Of a DNA stretch of 64,000 nt, positions 43,013-51,479 are shown piece by piece (the first letter of the stretch is position 1; each line of letters starts with the position of its first letter). The notes under the pieces were generated by a model. That model was not told where the DNA came from. It saw only the letters and a program-made list of their open reading frames with translations, and searched no databases. The translations under genes were made by a program, and so were the position numbers. The DNA lies in contig JADZGB010000040.1 in assembly GCA_020854105.1 (NCBI GenBank), forward strand, positions 1 to 64,000, in the 5' to 3' direction. This DNA comes from Burkholderiales bacterium (GTDB lineage: Bacteria > Pseudomonadota > Gammaproteobacteria > Burkholderiales > SHXO01).

Positions 43013-46000
43013 ATGGGCATCTCGGGACGCATCGCACGCTACTCCCAGGACGCGCAGCTCACCCCGCTGCTCGCCCTGGTGCTGTTTCTCCTGGGCGTGT
43101 TCGCGGTCCTCGTCACGCCGAAGGAGGAGGAGCCGCAGATCAACGTGACGATGGCGAACGTGTTCGTTCCTTTCCCCGGCGCCTCCGTGCAGGACGTCGA
43201 GAGCATGGTGAGCACGCCGGCCGAGCAGGTGATCTCCCGCATCGCCGGCATCGAGCACGTGTACTCGGTGTCCAGGCCGGGGATGGCGGTGCTCACCGCG
43301 CAGTTCGAGGTGGGTGTGCCGCACGAGCGCGCACTGGTGCTGCTGTACGACACCATCTTCTCGCACCGCGACTGGATCTCGCCCAACCTCGGCGTGGGCG
43401 AGCCGATCATCAAGCCCAAGGGCATCGACGACGTGCCGATCGTCACGCTCACGCTGTGGACGGACGATGCCTCGCGCGGCGCCTTCGACCTGGAGCGCGT
43501 CGGGCACGCCATGGAGAGCGAACTCAAGCGCGTGCCGGGAACGCGCGACGTGAGCACCATCGGCGGGCCGGGCCACGTCGTGCGCGTGCTGGTCGAACCG
43601 GAGCGCATGACCGCGTATCGCGTGACGATGCAGGACATCCGCGACGCGTTGCAGGTGTCCAACGCGTCGCAGCCCTCGGGTGCGGTGGTGCGCGACAACC
43701 GCGAAATCCTGGTGGAGACCGGACAGTACGTCAGCGGTGCCCGTGACGTGGCGGACCTGGTGGTGGGGGTGCAGGAGGGGCGGCCGATCTACCTGCGCGA
43801 CGTCGCGCGGGTGGTGGATGGACCGGACCAGCCGAGCCGCTACGTATGGACCGGAATCGGACCCGCCTACGGTGCCGATGCCGCAGCGGGCGGCGAGCAC
43901 CCTGCGGTCACGCTCGCGATCTCGAAGAAGCCCGGGGAGAACGCACCGGCAGTGGCCCGGCGCGTGCTGGAGGCGGCGCACGGCATGCGCGGCACCGTCA
44001 TCCCGGAGGGCGTGAACATGACGGTCACGCGCAACTACGGAGCGACGGCTGCCGACAAGGCAAGCAAGCTCATCCAGAAGCTGGTCTTCGCCACCCTGTC
44101 GGTGGTGGTGCTGGTGTTCGTCACGCTCGGGCGGCGCGAGGCGCTCATCGTCGGTCTGGCCGTGGTGCTGACGCTGGCGGCGACACTGTTCGCGTCCTGG
44201 GCCTGGGGCTTCACCCTCAACCGCGTCTCCCTGTTCGCGCTCATCTTCTCCATCGGCATCCTGGTGGACGACGCGATCGTGGTGGTGGAGAACATCCATC
44301 GCCATCGCCAGATGAGCGGCGAGCCGCTGCTCGCCATCATCCCGAGGGCCGTGGACGAAGTGGGGGGGCCGACCATCCTCGCCACCTTCACCGTCATTGC
44401 CGCGCTGCTGCCGATGGCCTTCGTGACCGGCCTGATGGGGCCGTACATGAGCCCCATCCCGATCAATGCGAGCATGGGCATGCTGATCTCGCTCGCGGTG
44501 GCCTTCACCGTCACGCCCTGGCTCGCCTACGGGCTCGCCTCGCACGCACCGGCGCACGCACACGTGCCCAGCCGGCTGGATGCGCGGCTGTCCAGCCTGT
44601 TCACGCACATCATGCAGCCCTTCCTGCGTGGCAGGGCAGGCGGTCGCAATCGCCTGTTCCTGCTGCTCGGCGTGCTCGCCGCCATCCTCGTCGCCGTATC
44701 GCTGGCGGCAGTGCAGCTCGTCGTGCTCAAGATGCTGCCCTTCGACAACAAGTCCGAGTTCCAGGTGGTCCTGGACATGCCGGTGGGTACGCCGCTGGAG
44801 ACGACCGGCGCGGTGCTGCGCGAGATGGGGGCGGTGCTGCAGCAGGTGCCCGAGGTGACCGACTACCAGGCATATGCGGGCACTGCCAGTCCGATCAACT
44901 TCAACGGCCTGGTACGCCAGTACTACCTGCGCGAGAGCCCGGAGCTGGGAGACATCCAGGTCAATCTCGCGGGCCAGCATGCGCGCGAGCGGCAGAGCCA
45001 CGAGATCGCGCAGGCGGTGCGCGCTCGGCTGGAGGCGATCGGCAGGGCGCATGGCGGCGACGTGATGGTGGTCGAGGTGCCGCCCGGGCCGCCGGTGCTC
45101 TCGCCCATCGTGGCCGAGATCTACGGACCCGACTACGAGGGCCAGCTTCGGGTGGCCAGGCAGGTGCGCGCGCAGTTCGAGGCCACGCCCGACATCGTCG
45201 CCATCGACGACACGGTGGACGCGCGTTCGCCGCGCCTGCTGCTGCGGGTGTTGCAGGGCAAGGCCGCGCTCGCCGGCGTGGCGCAGAAGGACGTCGTCGA
45301 GACGGTGCGCGCGGGCCTGTCCGGCGAGTACGTCACGCCCGTGCACAGCGGCGAGGCGAAGTACGAGATTCCCGTGCGGCTCACGCTGCCGCCCGAGCGG
45401 CAGAGCAGCGCGGACGAGTTGCTCAAGCTCACCGTGCGCGGCAACTCCGGTGAGCTGGTGCCGCTCGCGGAGCTGGTGCACGTGGAGACCAGCAGCCGCG
45501 AACGCACCATCCATCACAAGGATCTGCTTCCCGTGGTCTACGTGATGGGCGACATGGCGGGCGAGCTGGACAGCCCCCTCTACGGCATGTTCGCCATCCG
45601 CGGGACGCTGCGCGGAATGCGGCTCGGCGAAGGCGGCAGCCTGGCCGAGTATTTCATCAGCCAGCCCCTGGACCGCTACCGGAGCTACAGCTTCAAGTGG
45701 GACGGCGAGTGGCAGGTGACCTACGAGACCTTCCGCGACATGGGGATCGCCTACGGCGTCGGCCTCATTCTCATCTACCTCCTAGTGGTCGCGCAGTTCG
45801 GTTCGTATCTGACGCCCTTGATCATCATGGCGCCGATTCCGCTGACCATCATCGGTGTGATGCCGGGGCACGCCCTGCTGGGCGCGCAGTTCACCGCGAC
45901 CTCGATGATCGGCATGATCGCGCTCGCCGGCATCATCGTGCGCAATTCCATCCTGCTCGTCGATTTCGTGAATCAGGAAGTGGAGCGCGGCGTGGACCTG

Positions 46001-46279
46001 CAGGAGGCGGTGATCGGTGCGGCCGCCGCACGCGCCAAGCCGATCGTGCTCACCGGGCTGGCGGCCATGCTCGGCGCGATGTTCATCCTCGACGACCCGA
46101 TCTTCAACGGGCTGGCCGTGTCGCTGATCTTCGGCATCCTGGCGTCCACGCTGCTCACGCTGGTGGTCATCCCGGTGCTCTACTACGTCGCGTTGTGGCG
46201 CAAGCCCCGGCCCAGGACCGGCGAGGCCGGCACCGGTGCCGATCCGGTTTCGCACGCGCCGCCGGCGCAGGGTGTGTGA
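43013..46279 (+). CDS. RND efflux pump, inner-membrane permease
   Basis: A 1,088-residue AcrB-family proton antiporter with 12 helices and two large periplasmic loops. Landmarks are the N-terminal porter segment VFVPFPGASVQDVESMVSTPAEQ, helix 4 with the proton-relay pair GILVDDAIVVVENIH, and GRREALIVG. The C-terminal repeat includes ATSMIGMIALAGIIVRNSILLVDF. It starts 8 bp after sqr. No outer-membrane factor gene is next to it. The substrate is unknown; operon context suggests a sulfur or redox-related compound (inference). Confidence 0.9.
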   Translation: MGISGRIARYSQDAQLTPLLALVLFLLGVFAVLVTPKEEEPQINVTMANVFVPFPGASVQDVESMVSTPAEQVISRIAGIEHVYSVSRPGMAVLTAQFEVGVPHERALVLLYDTIFSHRDWISPNLGVGEPIIKPKGIDDVPIVTLTLWTDDASRGAFDLERVGHAMESELKRVPGTRDVSTIGGPGHVVRVLVEPERMTAYRVTMQDIRDALQVSNASQPSGAVVRDNREILVETGQYVSGARDVADLVVGVQEGRPIYLRDVARVVDGPDQPSRYVWTGIGPAYGADAAAGGEHPAVTLAISKKPGENAPAVARRVLEAAHGMRGTVIPEGVNMTVTRNYGATAADKASKLIQKLVFATLSVVVLVFVTLGRREALIVGLAVVLTLAATLFASWAWGFTLNRVSLFALIFSIGILVDDAIVVVENIHRHRQMSGEPLLAIIPRAVDEVGGPTILATFTVIAALLPMAFVTGLMGPYMSPIPINASMGMLISLAVAFTVTPWLAYGLASHAPAHAHVPSRLDARLSSLFTHIMQPFLRGRAGGRNRLFLLLGVLAAILVAVSLAAVQLVVLKMLPFDNKSEFQVVLDMPVGTPLETTGAVLREMGAVLQQVPEVTDYQAYAGTASPINFNGLVRQYYLRESPELGDIQVNLAGQHARERQSHEIAQAVRARLEAIGRAHGGDVMVVEVPPGPPVLSPIVAEIYGPDYEGQLRVARQVRAQFEATPDIVAIDDTVDARSPRLLLRVLQGKAALAGVAQKDVVETVRAGLSGEYVTPVHSGEAKYEIPVRLTLPPERQSSADELLKLTVRGNSGELVPLAELVHVETSSRERTIHHKDLLPVVYVMGDMAGELDSPLYGMFAIRGTLRGMRLGEGGSLAEYFISQPLDRYRSYSFKWDGEWQVTYETFRDMGIAYGVGLILIYLLVVAQFGSYLTPLIIMAPIPLTIIGVMPGHALLGAQFTATSMIGMIALAGIIVRNSILLVDFVNQEVERGVDLQEAVIGAAAARAKPIVLTGLAAMLGAMFILDDPIFNGLAVSLIFGILASTLLTLVVIPVLYYVALWRKPRPRTGEAGTGADPVSHAPPAQGV

Positions 46280-46289
46280 CGAAGGTCAC
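46276..46289. promoter_or_regulatory. Crp/Fnr-family box (GTGAC-N4-GTCAC) before the DUF2892 gene
   Basis: GTGACGAAGGTCAC overlaps the stop codon of the RND gene. A TAGAGT -10-like hexamer at 46312 gives a predicted start 41.5 bp from the box centre. It has the same half-sites as the box at 40571. Confidence 0.6.
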
Positions 46290-46362
46290 CGACCCGCGCG
46301 GCGCGCGCGCCTAGAGTAGGGCCATGTCCAGCGCACCGATGCGCACCGATGGGAGCATCCAC

Positions 46363-46593
46363 ATGACCGTAGACAACATCGTACACGCCGTCGCCGGCAC
46401 GTTCATCCTGCTGTCGCTCGCGCTCGGCGTCCAGGACAGCCCGCTGTTCGTGAATGCGAACTTCCTGTGGTTCACCGCGTTCGTCGGTGCGAACCTGCTC
46501 CAGAGCGGGTTCACCAAGTGGTGCCTGATGGCCACGATCCTGCGCAAGCTGGGCGTGCCGGAGACGCGCCAGCAGGTGCTGCTGCGCGGCTGA
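46363..46593 (+). CDS. DUF2892 (YgaP-type) small membrane protein
   Basis: A 76-residue protein with two hydrophobic segments. MTVDNIVHAVAGTFILLSLALG and FTAFVGANLLQSGFTKWCLMATILRKLGV match the DUF2892 family, which also forms the membrane tail of the rhodanese YgaP. The cysteine in KWCLM is typical of the family. It often accompanies sulfur-oxidation genes, which fits the preceding sqr operon. GGGAG precedes the ATG at 46363; the 13-residue longer start is possible. Confidence 0.78.
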   Translation: MTVDNIVHAVAGTFILLSLALGVQDSPLFVNANFLWFTAFVGANLLQSGFTKWCLMATILRKLGVPETRQQVLLRG

Positions 46594-46700
46594 TCGAGGC
46601 GCGAGCCGGCAGGGGCGGGCCTGCTGTCGGCACGTGGCGTCTTCGTGTCGGTATGAGACCGCCGGCTGCCGCCGTGCGGGTCGCGGCGGCCCGCCAGCTC

Positions 46701-46723
46701 CCCCGCCAACTAGCTAGGCGGGG
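46701..46723. terminator. Hairpin between the DUF2892 gene and fnr
   Basis: CCCCGCC, a 9-base loop, then GGCGGGG. It covers the stop codon of fnr and lies in a convergent gap. There is no T-run, so termination is uncertain. Confidence 0.35.
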
Positions 46724-47469
46724 CCCTTGCCTACCAGTTCGCGCAGGCCGCCGGCATTGATGATCCGGACGTTCTTCTGCTGGACCGCGATCAGCCCCTC
46801 TTCCTGGAACCGGGAGAACACGCGGCTCACCGTTTCCAGCTTCAGCCCCAGATAGCTGCCGATCTCTTCGCGCGTCATGCGCAGGTTGAACTCGCTGGGC
46901 GAGTAGCCGCGCGTCTGCAGACGCTGCGACAGATTGAGCAGGAAGGCCGCCAGGCGTTCCTCGGCACGCATGCTCCCGAGCAGCATCATCACGCCGTGCT
47001 CGCGCACGATCTCGCGGCTCATCACCTTGTGGAAATGGTGCTGCAGCGCTTCCATCTCGCGGCTCAGGCTCTCCAGCCGGTCGAACGGAATCACGCACAC
47101 CTCGCTGTCCTCGAGTGCGACCGCGTCGCAGGTGTGCTTCTCCGTGCCGATGCCGTCCATCCCCATCAGCTCGCCTGCCATGTGGAAGCCGGTCACCTGC
47201 TCGCGTCCGTCCTCGAGCAGCAGCTTGGTCTTGAAGAAGCCGGTGCGGGCCGCGTAGAGCGAATCGAAGCTCTCGCCGACGCGGAACAGGTATTCGCCGC
47301 GCTTGACGGGCCGGCGGGTGAATACCAGCTCGTCGAGCTTGTCCATCTCTTCCTCCCTCAGATCCACCGGGAGGCACAGCTCGCGCAGGCTGCAGCTGGA
47401 GCAGGCAGTCTTCAGACGCGAGAGATTGACATCGGGAACGATCTTGAAGGCGGTCATCTTGGAGGACAT
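46714..47469 (-). CDS. fnr: Fnr-type oxygen-responsive transcription regulator
   Basis: A 251-residue Crp/Fnr-family regulator with the iron-sulfur type of N-terminus: CSSCSLRELC, plus a fourth Cys in KHTCDAV, as needed for an oxygen-labile [4Fe-4S] cluster. The recognition helix LETVSRVFSRF carries the E--SR residues that read TTGAT half-sites, and boxes of that kind occur at three promoters in this window. It activates microaerobic respiration genes. Start choice: ATG 47469; a GTG nine bases upstream and an ATG at 47457 are alternatives. It is divergent from hemN. Confidence 0.93.
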   Translation of the reverse strand: MSSKMTAFKIVPDVNLSRLKTACSSCSLRELCLPVDLREEEMDKLDELVFTRRPVKRGEYLFRVGESFDSLYAARTGFFKTKLLLEDGREQVTGFHMAGELMGMDGIGTEKHTCDAVALEDSEVCVIPFDRLESLSREMEALQHHFHKVMSREIVREHGVMMLLGSMRAEERLAAFLLNLSQRLQTRGYSPSEFNLRMTREEIGSYLGLKLETVSRVFSRFQEEGLIAVQQKNVRIINAGGLRELVGKGPA

Positions 47470-47490
47470 CGATTGCACCCGCTATGGCCT

Positions 47491-47504
47491 TTGATCCACG
47501 TCAA
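47491..47504. promoter_or_regulatory. FNR-type box between fnr and hemN
   Basis: TTGATCCACGTCAA lies 57 bp upstream of the hemN start and 22 bp from the fnr start. Its position suits activation of hemN. Occupancy there would also block fnr transcription, giving autoregulation (inference). Confidence 0.8.
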
Positions 47505-47560
47505 TTCACAGCCGGGCCCGGAATGGCACAGTGGCACGCATGGAAGGAGCAGGCCCATCT

Positions 47561-48955
47561 ATGCAGCAGAATCCGTCCGGTCCGCCGGTTTCCGTCGAGC
47601 TGCTGAAGCGGTTCGACGTGAGCGGACCTCGCTATACGTCGTATCCCACCGCCGATCGCCTGATCGAGGCCTTCACCGCTTCGACGTACGAGGGCTGGCT
47701 GCGCAAGCGCTTCATGGCCGGCCTTCCCAGGCCCATCTCATTATATTTCCACATCCCGTTCTGCGAAAGCATTTGCTACTACTGCGGGTGCAACAAGGTC
47801 ATCACCAAGGACCACGGCCGTTCCGCCCGCTATGTGAAGTACCTGCAGAAGGAAATGCAGCTCGTGCGCGGCCTGCTGTCCGGATCGCGCTCGGTGGTGC
47901 AGATGCACTGGGGGGGCGGCACGCCGAACTTCCTGGACGGGCAGGAGATGCAGGAGCTGGTCCACGGCATCCGGGAGAACTTCACCCTCGAGGCACGCGG
48001 GGAGTTCTCCATCGAACTCGATCCACGCACGGTCAAGCCCGGCTATGTCGAGCGGCTGGGACAGCTGGGGTTCAACCGGGTGAGCCTGGGCGTCCAGGAC
48101 TTCGACCCCGCCGTGCAGAAGGCCATCAACCGGATCCAGAGCGAGGCGCAGACCCTGGGGGTCATCCACGCCGCCCGCGAATCGGGCTTCCGGTCGGTGA
48201 ACGTGGACCTGATCTACGGCCTGCCGAAGCAGAACGTCATCGGTTTCAACCGTACCCTCGAGCGCGTGGTCGAGGCCGGCCCCGACCGCATCGCGCTGTA
48301 CAACTATGCACACCTGCCCACGGTGTTCAAGCCGCAGCGGCGGATTGCCGAGGCCGACCTGCCCACCCCCGACGCCAAGCTGCAGCTGCTCTCGCTCGCC
48401 ATCAGGCGCCTGACTGCCGCCGGCTACGTCTACGTCGGCATGGATCATTTCGCCAAGCCCGAGGACGACCTGGCGGTCGCGCAGCGTCAGGGACGTCTGC
48501 ACCGCAATTTCCAGGGCTATTCGACGCACGCCGACACCGATCTCATCGCCTTCGGCATCTCGGCCATCAGCCAGGTGGGGCCGACCTACAGCCAGAACGT
48601 GAAGACGCTGGACGAATACTATTTCCAGCTGGACCAGGGCGTTCTGCCAGTCATGCGCGGGATCGAGGTCACCGCCGACGACCTGCTGCGCCGGGCGCTG
48701 ATCCAGGCGCTGATGTGCCACTTCGAGGTGCCGATCCAGTCGCTGGAGGTCGCGCACCTGATCGACTTCCGCAAGTACTTCGCGGCCGAACTCGACGATC
48801 TGAAGGCCCTGCGCGAGGCCGGGCTGGTGGAGCTGAGCGAGGAGTACCTTACCGTCACCCCGCTCGGGCGCTACTTCATCCGCAACATCTGCATGGTATT
48901 CGACCGCTATCTGCGCGAGGGCAGGGAGCGCGCGCGCTACTCCAAGGCCGTGTAG
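47561..48955 (+). CDS. hemN: Oxygen-independent coproporphyrinogen III dehydrogenase
   Basis: A radical-SAM enzyme of heme synthesis, 464 residues. The Fe-S cluster motif CESICYYCGC is the HemN form of CxxxCxxC followed by a fourth Cys. SGPRYTSYPTADR, GGGTPNFLD, and GVQDFDPAVQKAINRIQ are conserved HemN segments. It converts coproporphyrinogen III to protoporphyrinogen IX without oxygen. I start at the ATG at 47561, which aligns with the family; an in-frame GTG at 47531 is possible. It is controlled by the FNR box upstream and supplies heme for the oxidase. Confidence 0.95.
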   Translation: MQQNPSGPPVSVELLKRFDVSGPRYTSYPTADRLIEAFTASTYEGWLRKRFMAGLPRPISLYFHIPFCESICYYCGCNKVITKDHGRSARYVKYLQKEMQLVRGLLSGSRSVVQMHWGGGTPNFLDGQEMQELVHGIRENFTLEARGEFSIELDPRTVKPGYVERLGQLGFNRVSLGVQDFDPAVQKAINRIQSEAQTLGVIHAARESGFRSVNVDLIYGLPKQNVIGFNRTLERVVEAGPDRIALYNYAHLPTVFKPQRRIAEADLPTPDAKLQLLSLAIRRLTAAGYVYVGMDHFAKPEDDLAVAQRQGRLHRNFQGYSTHADTDLIAFGISAISQVGPTYSQNVKTLDEYYFQLDQGVLPVMRGIEVTADDLLRRALIQALMCHFEVPIQSLEVAHLIDFRKYFAAELDDLKALREAGLVELSEEYLTVTPLGRYFIRNICMVFDRYLREGRERARYSKAV

Positions 48956-48968
48956 GCTTCGGCCTGTC

Positions 48969-49667
48969 ATGACCTTAACCATCTTCGGCGCGGTCTTCCT
49001 CACCGGCCTGCTGGGCGGTGTTCACTGCGCGGGCATGTGCGGCGGTATCGTCGCCGCCCTGTCCGGGCAGGCGGGCGGCCGCCGCTGGAGCCTGCACCTG
49101 GGCTACAGCGCCGGACGCGTGACCTCCTATGCGGTGGCAGGCGCGATCGTCGGTGCCGCAGGCAGCATCGGGCTGCTGTTCGACGGCGTGCTCCCGGTGC
49201 AGATGGCGCTCTACGTGCTGGCCAACGTGCTGCTCATCGGCCTGGGGCTCTACCTGGCGGGTGTGTCCCGCGTGGTGGCCCGCTTCGAACGGCTGGGTCT
49301 CGCCCTCTGGCAGCGCCTGCAGCCGCTCACGCGACACCTGCTGCCGGCGGACACCTTGCCCCTGGCGATCGGGCTCGGTCTGCTGTGGGGCTGGATACCG
49401 TGCGGCCTGGTCTATGCCATCCTGGGGACGGCCCTGCTGGCGGGGAACCCCCTGGACGGGGCTGCCATCATGCTGGCATTCGGCCTCGGCACGGTTCCCA
49501 ATCTGTTGCTCGCCGGCCTCGCCCTGCGCAAGTTCACCGGCGTGACACGCGCGCGCCCGGTGCGGATGGCGGCAGGCGGACTGGTGCTGGGCTTCGGCGT
49601 CTACGGCCTTGCCAACGCCGCCACGCTCACCGGGCACATCCGCAACGGTCTGCTCTGCCTGACCTGA
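48969..49667 (+). CDS. TauE/SafE-type (COG2836) membrane protein linked to cbb3 biogenesis
   Basis: A 232-residue membrane protein with about six helices. The family hallmarks are GLLGGVHCAGMCGGIVAAL near the N-terminus and LGLLWGWIPCGLVYAILGTA in the second half. The paired Cys/Pro motifs resemble DsbD/CcdA-type and copper-handling proteins. In betaproteobacteria this gene regularly lies by hemN and the cco genes, and a role in metal or redox supply for oxidase assembly is suspected. It begins 13 bp after hemN. Confidence 0.8.
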   Translation: MTLTIFGAVFLTGLLGGVHCAGMCGGIVAALSGQAGGRRWSLHLGYSAGRVTSYAVAGAIVGAAGSIGLLFDGVLPVQMALYVLANVLLIGLGLYLAGVSRVVARFERLGLALWQRLQPLTRHLLPADTLPLAIGLGLLWGWIPCGLVYAILGTALLAGNPLDGAAIMLAFGLGTVPNLLLAGLALRKFTGVTRARPVRMAAGGLVLGFGVYGLANAATLTGHIRNGLLCLT

Positions 49668-49711
49668 GGCCTTCCGACGGACGCCTGTCGTTCCCGCGGG
49701 CGCCAGTCGCC

Positions 49712-49741
49712 TTGTCCGGCTCTCGGCTTTGCCCGTATAAT
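49712..49741 (+). promoter_or_regulatory. Sigma-70 promoter of the rpsF operon
   Basis: TTGTCC, an 18-bp spacer and a perfect TATAAT. It lies about 80 bp upstream of rpsF. Confidence 0.75.
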
Positions 49742-49750
49742 CCGCGGCTT

Positions 49751-49767
49751 CCTTCGATCCGCGAAGG
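49751..49767 (+). promoter_or_regulatory. Leader hairpin of rpsF, candidate S6:S18 binding site
   Basis: CCTTCG-ATCCG-CGAAGG forms a 6-bp stem whose loop holds CCG, the trinucleotide conserved in S6:S18-binding rpsF leaders. Autoregulation by the S6:S18 complex is known in other bacteria; this instance is inference. Confidence 0.4.
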
Positions 49768-49823
49768 ATTTCCTTGCTCCATCGGCTCGCATCCGGGGGG
49801 CTGCCAACCCACAAGGAGATTGA

Positions 49824-50231
49824 ATGCGACATTACGAGATCGTTTTCATCGTCCATCCCGACCAGAGCGAGCAGGTGCCCGCGATGGTGGAGCGCTACCG
49901 CGGGATGATCGCCGGCCGCAACGGCCAGATCCACCGCCTCGAGGACTGGGGTCGCCGCCAGCTGGCCTATCAGATCCAGAAGATGCACAAGGCGCACTAC
50001 GTGTTGATGAACATCGAGTGCGACCAGGAGACACTGGACGAGCTCGATCACGCCTTCCGCTTCAACGACGCGGTGCTGCGCCACCTGATCGTGCACAAGA
50101 CGGCGGCAGTGACCGAGGCCTCGCCGATGATGCGCGCGGAACGGCCGAAGCCGGCCGGCGACCGCGAGCGTGGCGAGGCCCCCACCCCTGGCGCTGCCCC
50201 TGCCCCAGCCCCGGCACCCAGCGCGGCGTAA
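49824..50231 (+). CDS. rpsF: 30S ribosomal protein S6
   Basis: A 135-residue small-subunit protein. [47 protein letters not shown] and [11 protein letters not shown] are the conserved S6 blocks. The C-terminal extension, rich in Pro and Ala ([14 protein letters not shown]-like), is disordered and typical of many proteobacterial S6 proteins. The ribosome site AAGGAG precedes the ATG. It leads the rpsF-priB-rpsR-rplI operon. Confidence 0.97.
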   Translation: MRHYEIVFIVHPDQSEQVPAMVERYRGMIAGRNGQIHRLEDWGRRQLAYQIQKMHKAHYVLMNIECDQETLDELDHAFRFNDAVLRHLIVHKTAAVTEASPMMRAERPKPAGDRERGEAPTPGAAPAPAPAPSAA

Positions 50232-50246
50232 GGGACGCGGAGGGCA

Positions 50247-50564
50247 TTGGCTGACGGGGGCAGTCCGCACGGACACAACCGGGTGGCCCTGACCGGGCAG
50301 ATCGTGGCGCGCGACACCCTGCGCTACACGCCCGCCGGGATCCCGGCACTGGATCTGACGCTCGAACACGAGTCGGTCCAGAGCGAAGGACAGCTGCCCC
50401 GCACGGTGAAGGCCACGCTCGATGCGGTGGCGATCGGTGAACTGGCACGCGGCCTGGACCGGCTGGAGCCGGGACGAACCGTCACCGTCATCGGCTTCCT
50501 GGCCAATCGCAGCCGCCGCAGCACCCACGTGATCCTGCACATCAACGAATTCGAAACGCACTAG
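50247..50564 (+). CDS. priB: Primosomal replication protein N (PriB)
   Basis: A 105-residue single OB-fold DNA-binding protein (SSB-like). [33 protein letters not shown] and [25 protein letters not shown] are characteristic, and its position between rpsF and rpsR confirms the call. It helps restart stalled replication with PriA and DnaT. Translation begins at a TTG after GGAGGG. Confidence 0.93.
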   Translation: MADGGSPHGHNRVALTGQIVARDTLRYTPAGIPALDLTLEHESVQSEGQLPRTVKATLDAVAIGELARGLDRLEPGRTVTVIGFLANRSRRSTHVILHINEFETH

Positions 50565-50578
50565 AGGACGACATCGAC

Positions 50579-50854
50579 ATGGCATTCGGACGAGGCAAGC
50601 CCAAGGACAAGCGCCGCGACGACCGCGCGAACCGCCCGCTGTTCAAGCGCCGCAAGTTCTGCCGCTTCACTGCGGAGAAGATCCAGGAGATCGACTACAA
50701 GGACGTCGAGCTGCTCAAGGATTTCATCAACGAGAATGGCAAGATCATTCCGGCGCGCATTACCGGCACGAAGGCGCATTACCAGCGCCAGCTGTCGGCC
50801 GCGGTCAAGCGCGCGCGCTATCTGGCCCTTCTTCCCTATACCGACGTACACTGA
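50579..50854 (+). CDS. rpsR: 30S ribosomal protein S18
   Basis: A 91-residue basic protein, partner of S6 on the ribosome platform. [42 protein letters not shown] is the canonical core, ending [18 protein letters not shown]. It lies 14 bp after priB and 12 bp before rplI. Confidence 0.97.
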   Translation: MAFGRGKPKDKRRDDRANRPLFKRRKFCRFTAEKIQEIDYKDVELLKDFINENGKIIPARITGTKAHYQRQLSAAVKRARYLALLPYTDVH

Positions 50855-50866
50855 GGGAGCGCCACG

Positions 50867-51313
50867 ATGCAGATCATTCTCCTGGAGAAGGTGGCCAACC
50901 TCGGGCAGCTTGGCGACATCGTCAAGGTCAAGGACGGCTACGCGCGCAACTTCCTGATCCCCACCGGCAAGGCGCGCCGCGCCACCGAGGCGAACATCGC
51001 CGAGTTCCAGCAGCGTCGCGAAGATCTCGAGCAGAAGCAGAACGAGATTCTCACGGCCGCGCAGGAGAAGGCCGCACGGCTCGAAGGCCTGGTGCTCCAG
51101 GTCGCGCAGAAAGCCGGCGTCGACGGCCGCCTGTTCGGTTCGGTCACCAGCAACGACGTCTCCGCGGCCCTCGAGGGCCAGGGCTTCGAGGTGGCGAAGG
51201 CTTCGGTGCGTCTGTCGCATGGCCCGCTCAAGCACATCGGCGAACACGAGGTCGGCCTCGACCTGCATACCGACGTCAAGGTGCAGATCAAGGTCATCGT
51301 CGTCGGCGAATGA
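50867..51313 (+). CDS. rplI: 50S ribosomal protein L9
   Basis: A 148-residue protein with the L9 N-terminal domain ([32 protein letters not shown]), a long connecting helix (about residues 40-75) and the C-terminal domain ([34 protein letters not shown]). It binds 23S rRNA at the base of L1. It is the last gene of the operon, before a strong terminator. Confidence 0.97.
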   Translation: MQIILLEKVANLGQLGDIVKVKDGYARNFLIPTGKARRATEANIAEFQQRREDLEQKQNEILTAAQEKAARLEGLVLQVAQKAGVDGRLFGSVTSNDVSAALEGQGFEVAKASVRLSHGPLKHIGEHEVGLDLHTDVKVQIKVIVVGE

Positions 51314-51347
51314 CCTCGGCGGCATGCGCCGCTGACCCGCGGTAAGG

Positions 51348-51372
51348 AGAGGGGCCTCGCGCCCCTCTTTTC
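51348..51372 (+). terminator. Rho-independent terminator after rplI
   Basis: An 8-bp stem AGAGGGGC / GCCCCTCT with loop CTCGC, followed by TTTTC. It separates the ribosomal operon from dnaB. Confidence 0.85.
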
Positions 51373-51387
51373 ATTGGGCGGCGAGAG

Positions 51388-51415
51388 TTGCGTCGCACCT
51401 CGCGCGCAGTAGAAT
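51388..51415 (+). promoter_or_regulatory. Sigma-70 promoter of dnaB
   Basis: TTGCGT, a 16-bp spacer and TAGAAT. Its predicted start site is downstream of the track ORF start at 51414, which supports the later ATG at 51480. Confidence 0.5.
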
Positions 51416-51479
51416 GCCTCGTCTTCACCCGGGACGCGACCGTCCGGTCCGTCCGCTTTCCGGCTCATCCACCCGGCGC

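Noticed and set aside
42989-45517. 842-codon minus-strand ORF opposite the RND pump
   Set aside because: Antisense shadow of the pump gene with His/Arg-rich low-complexity translation.
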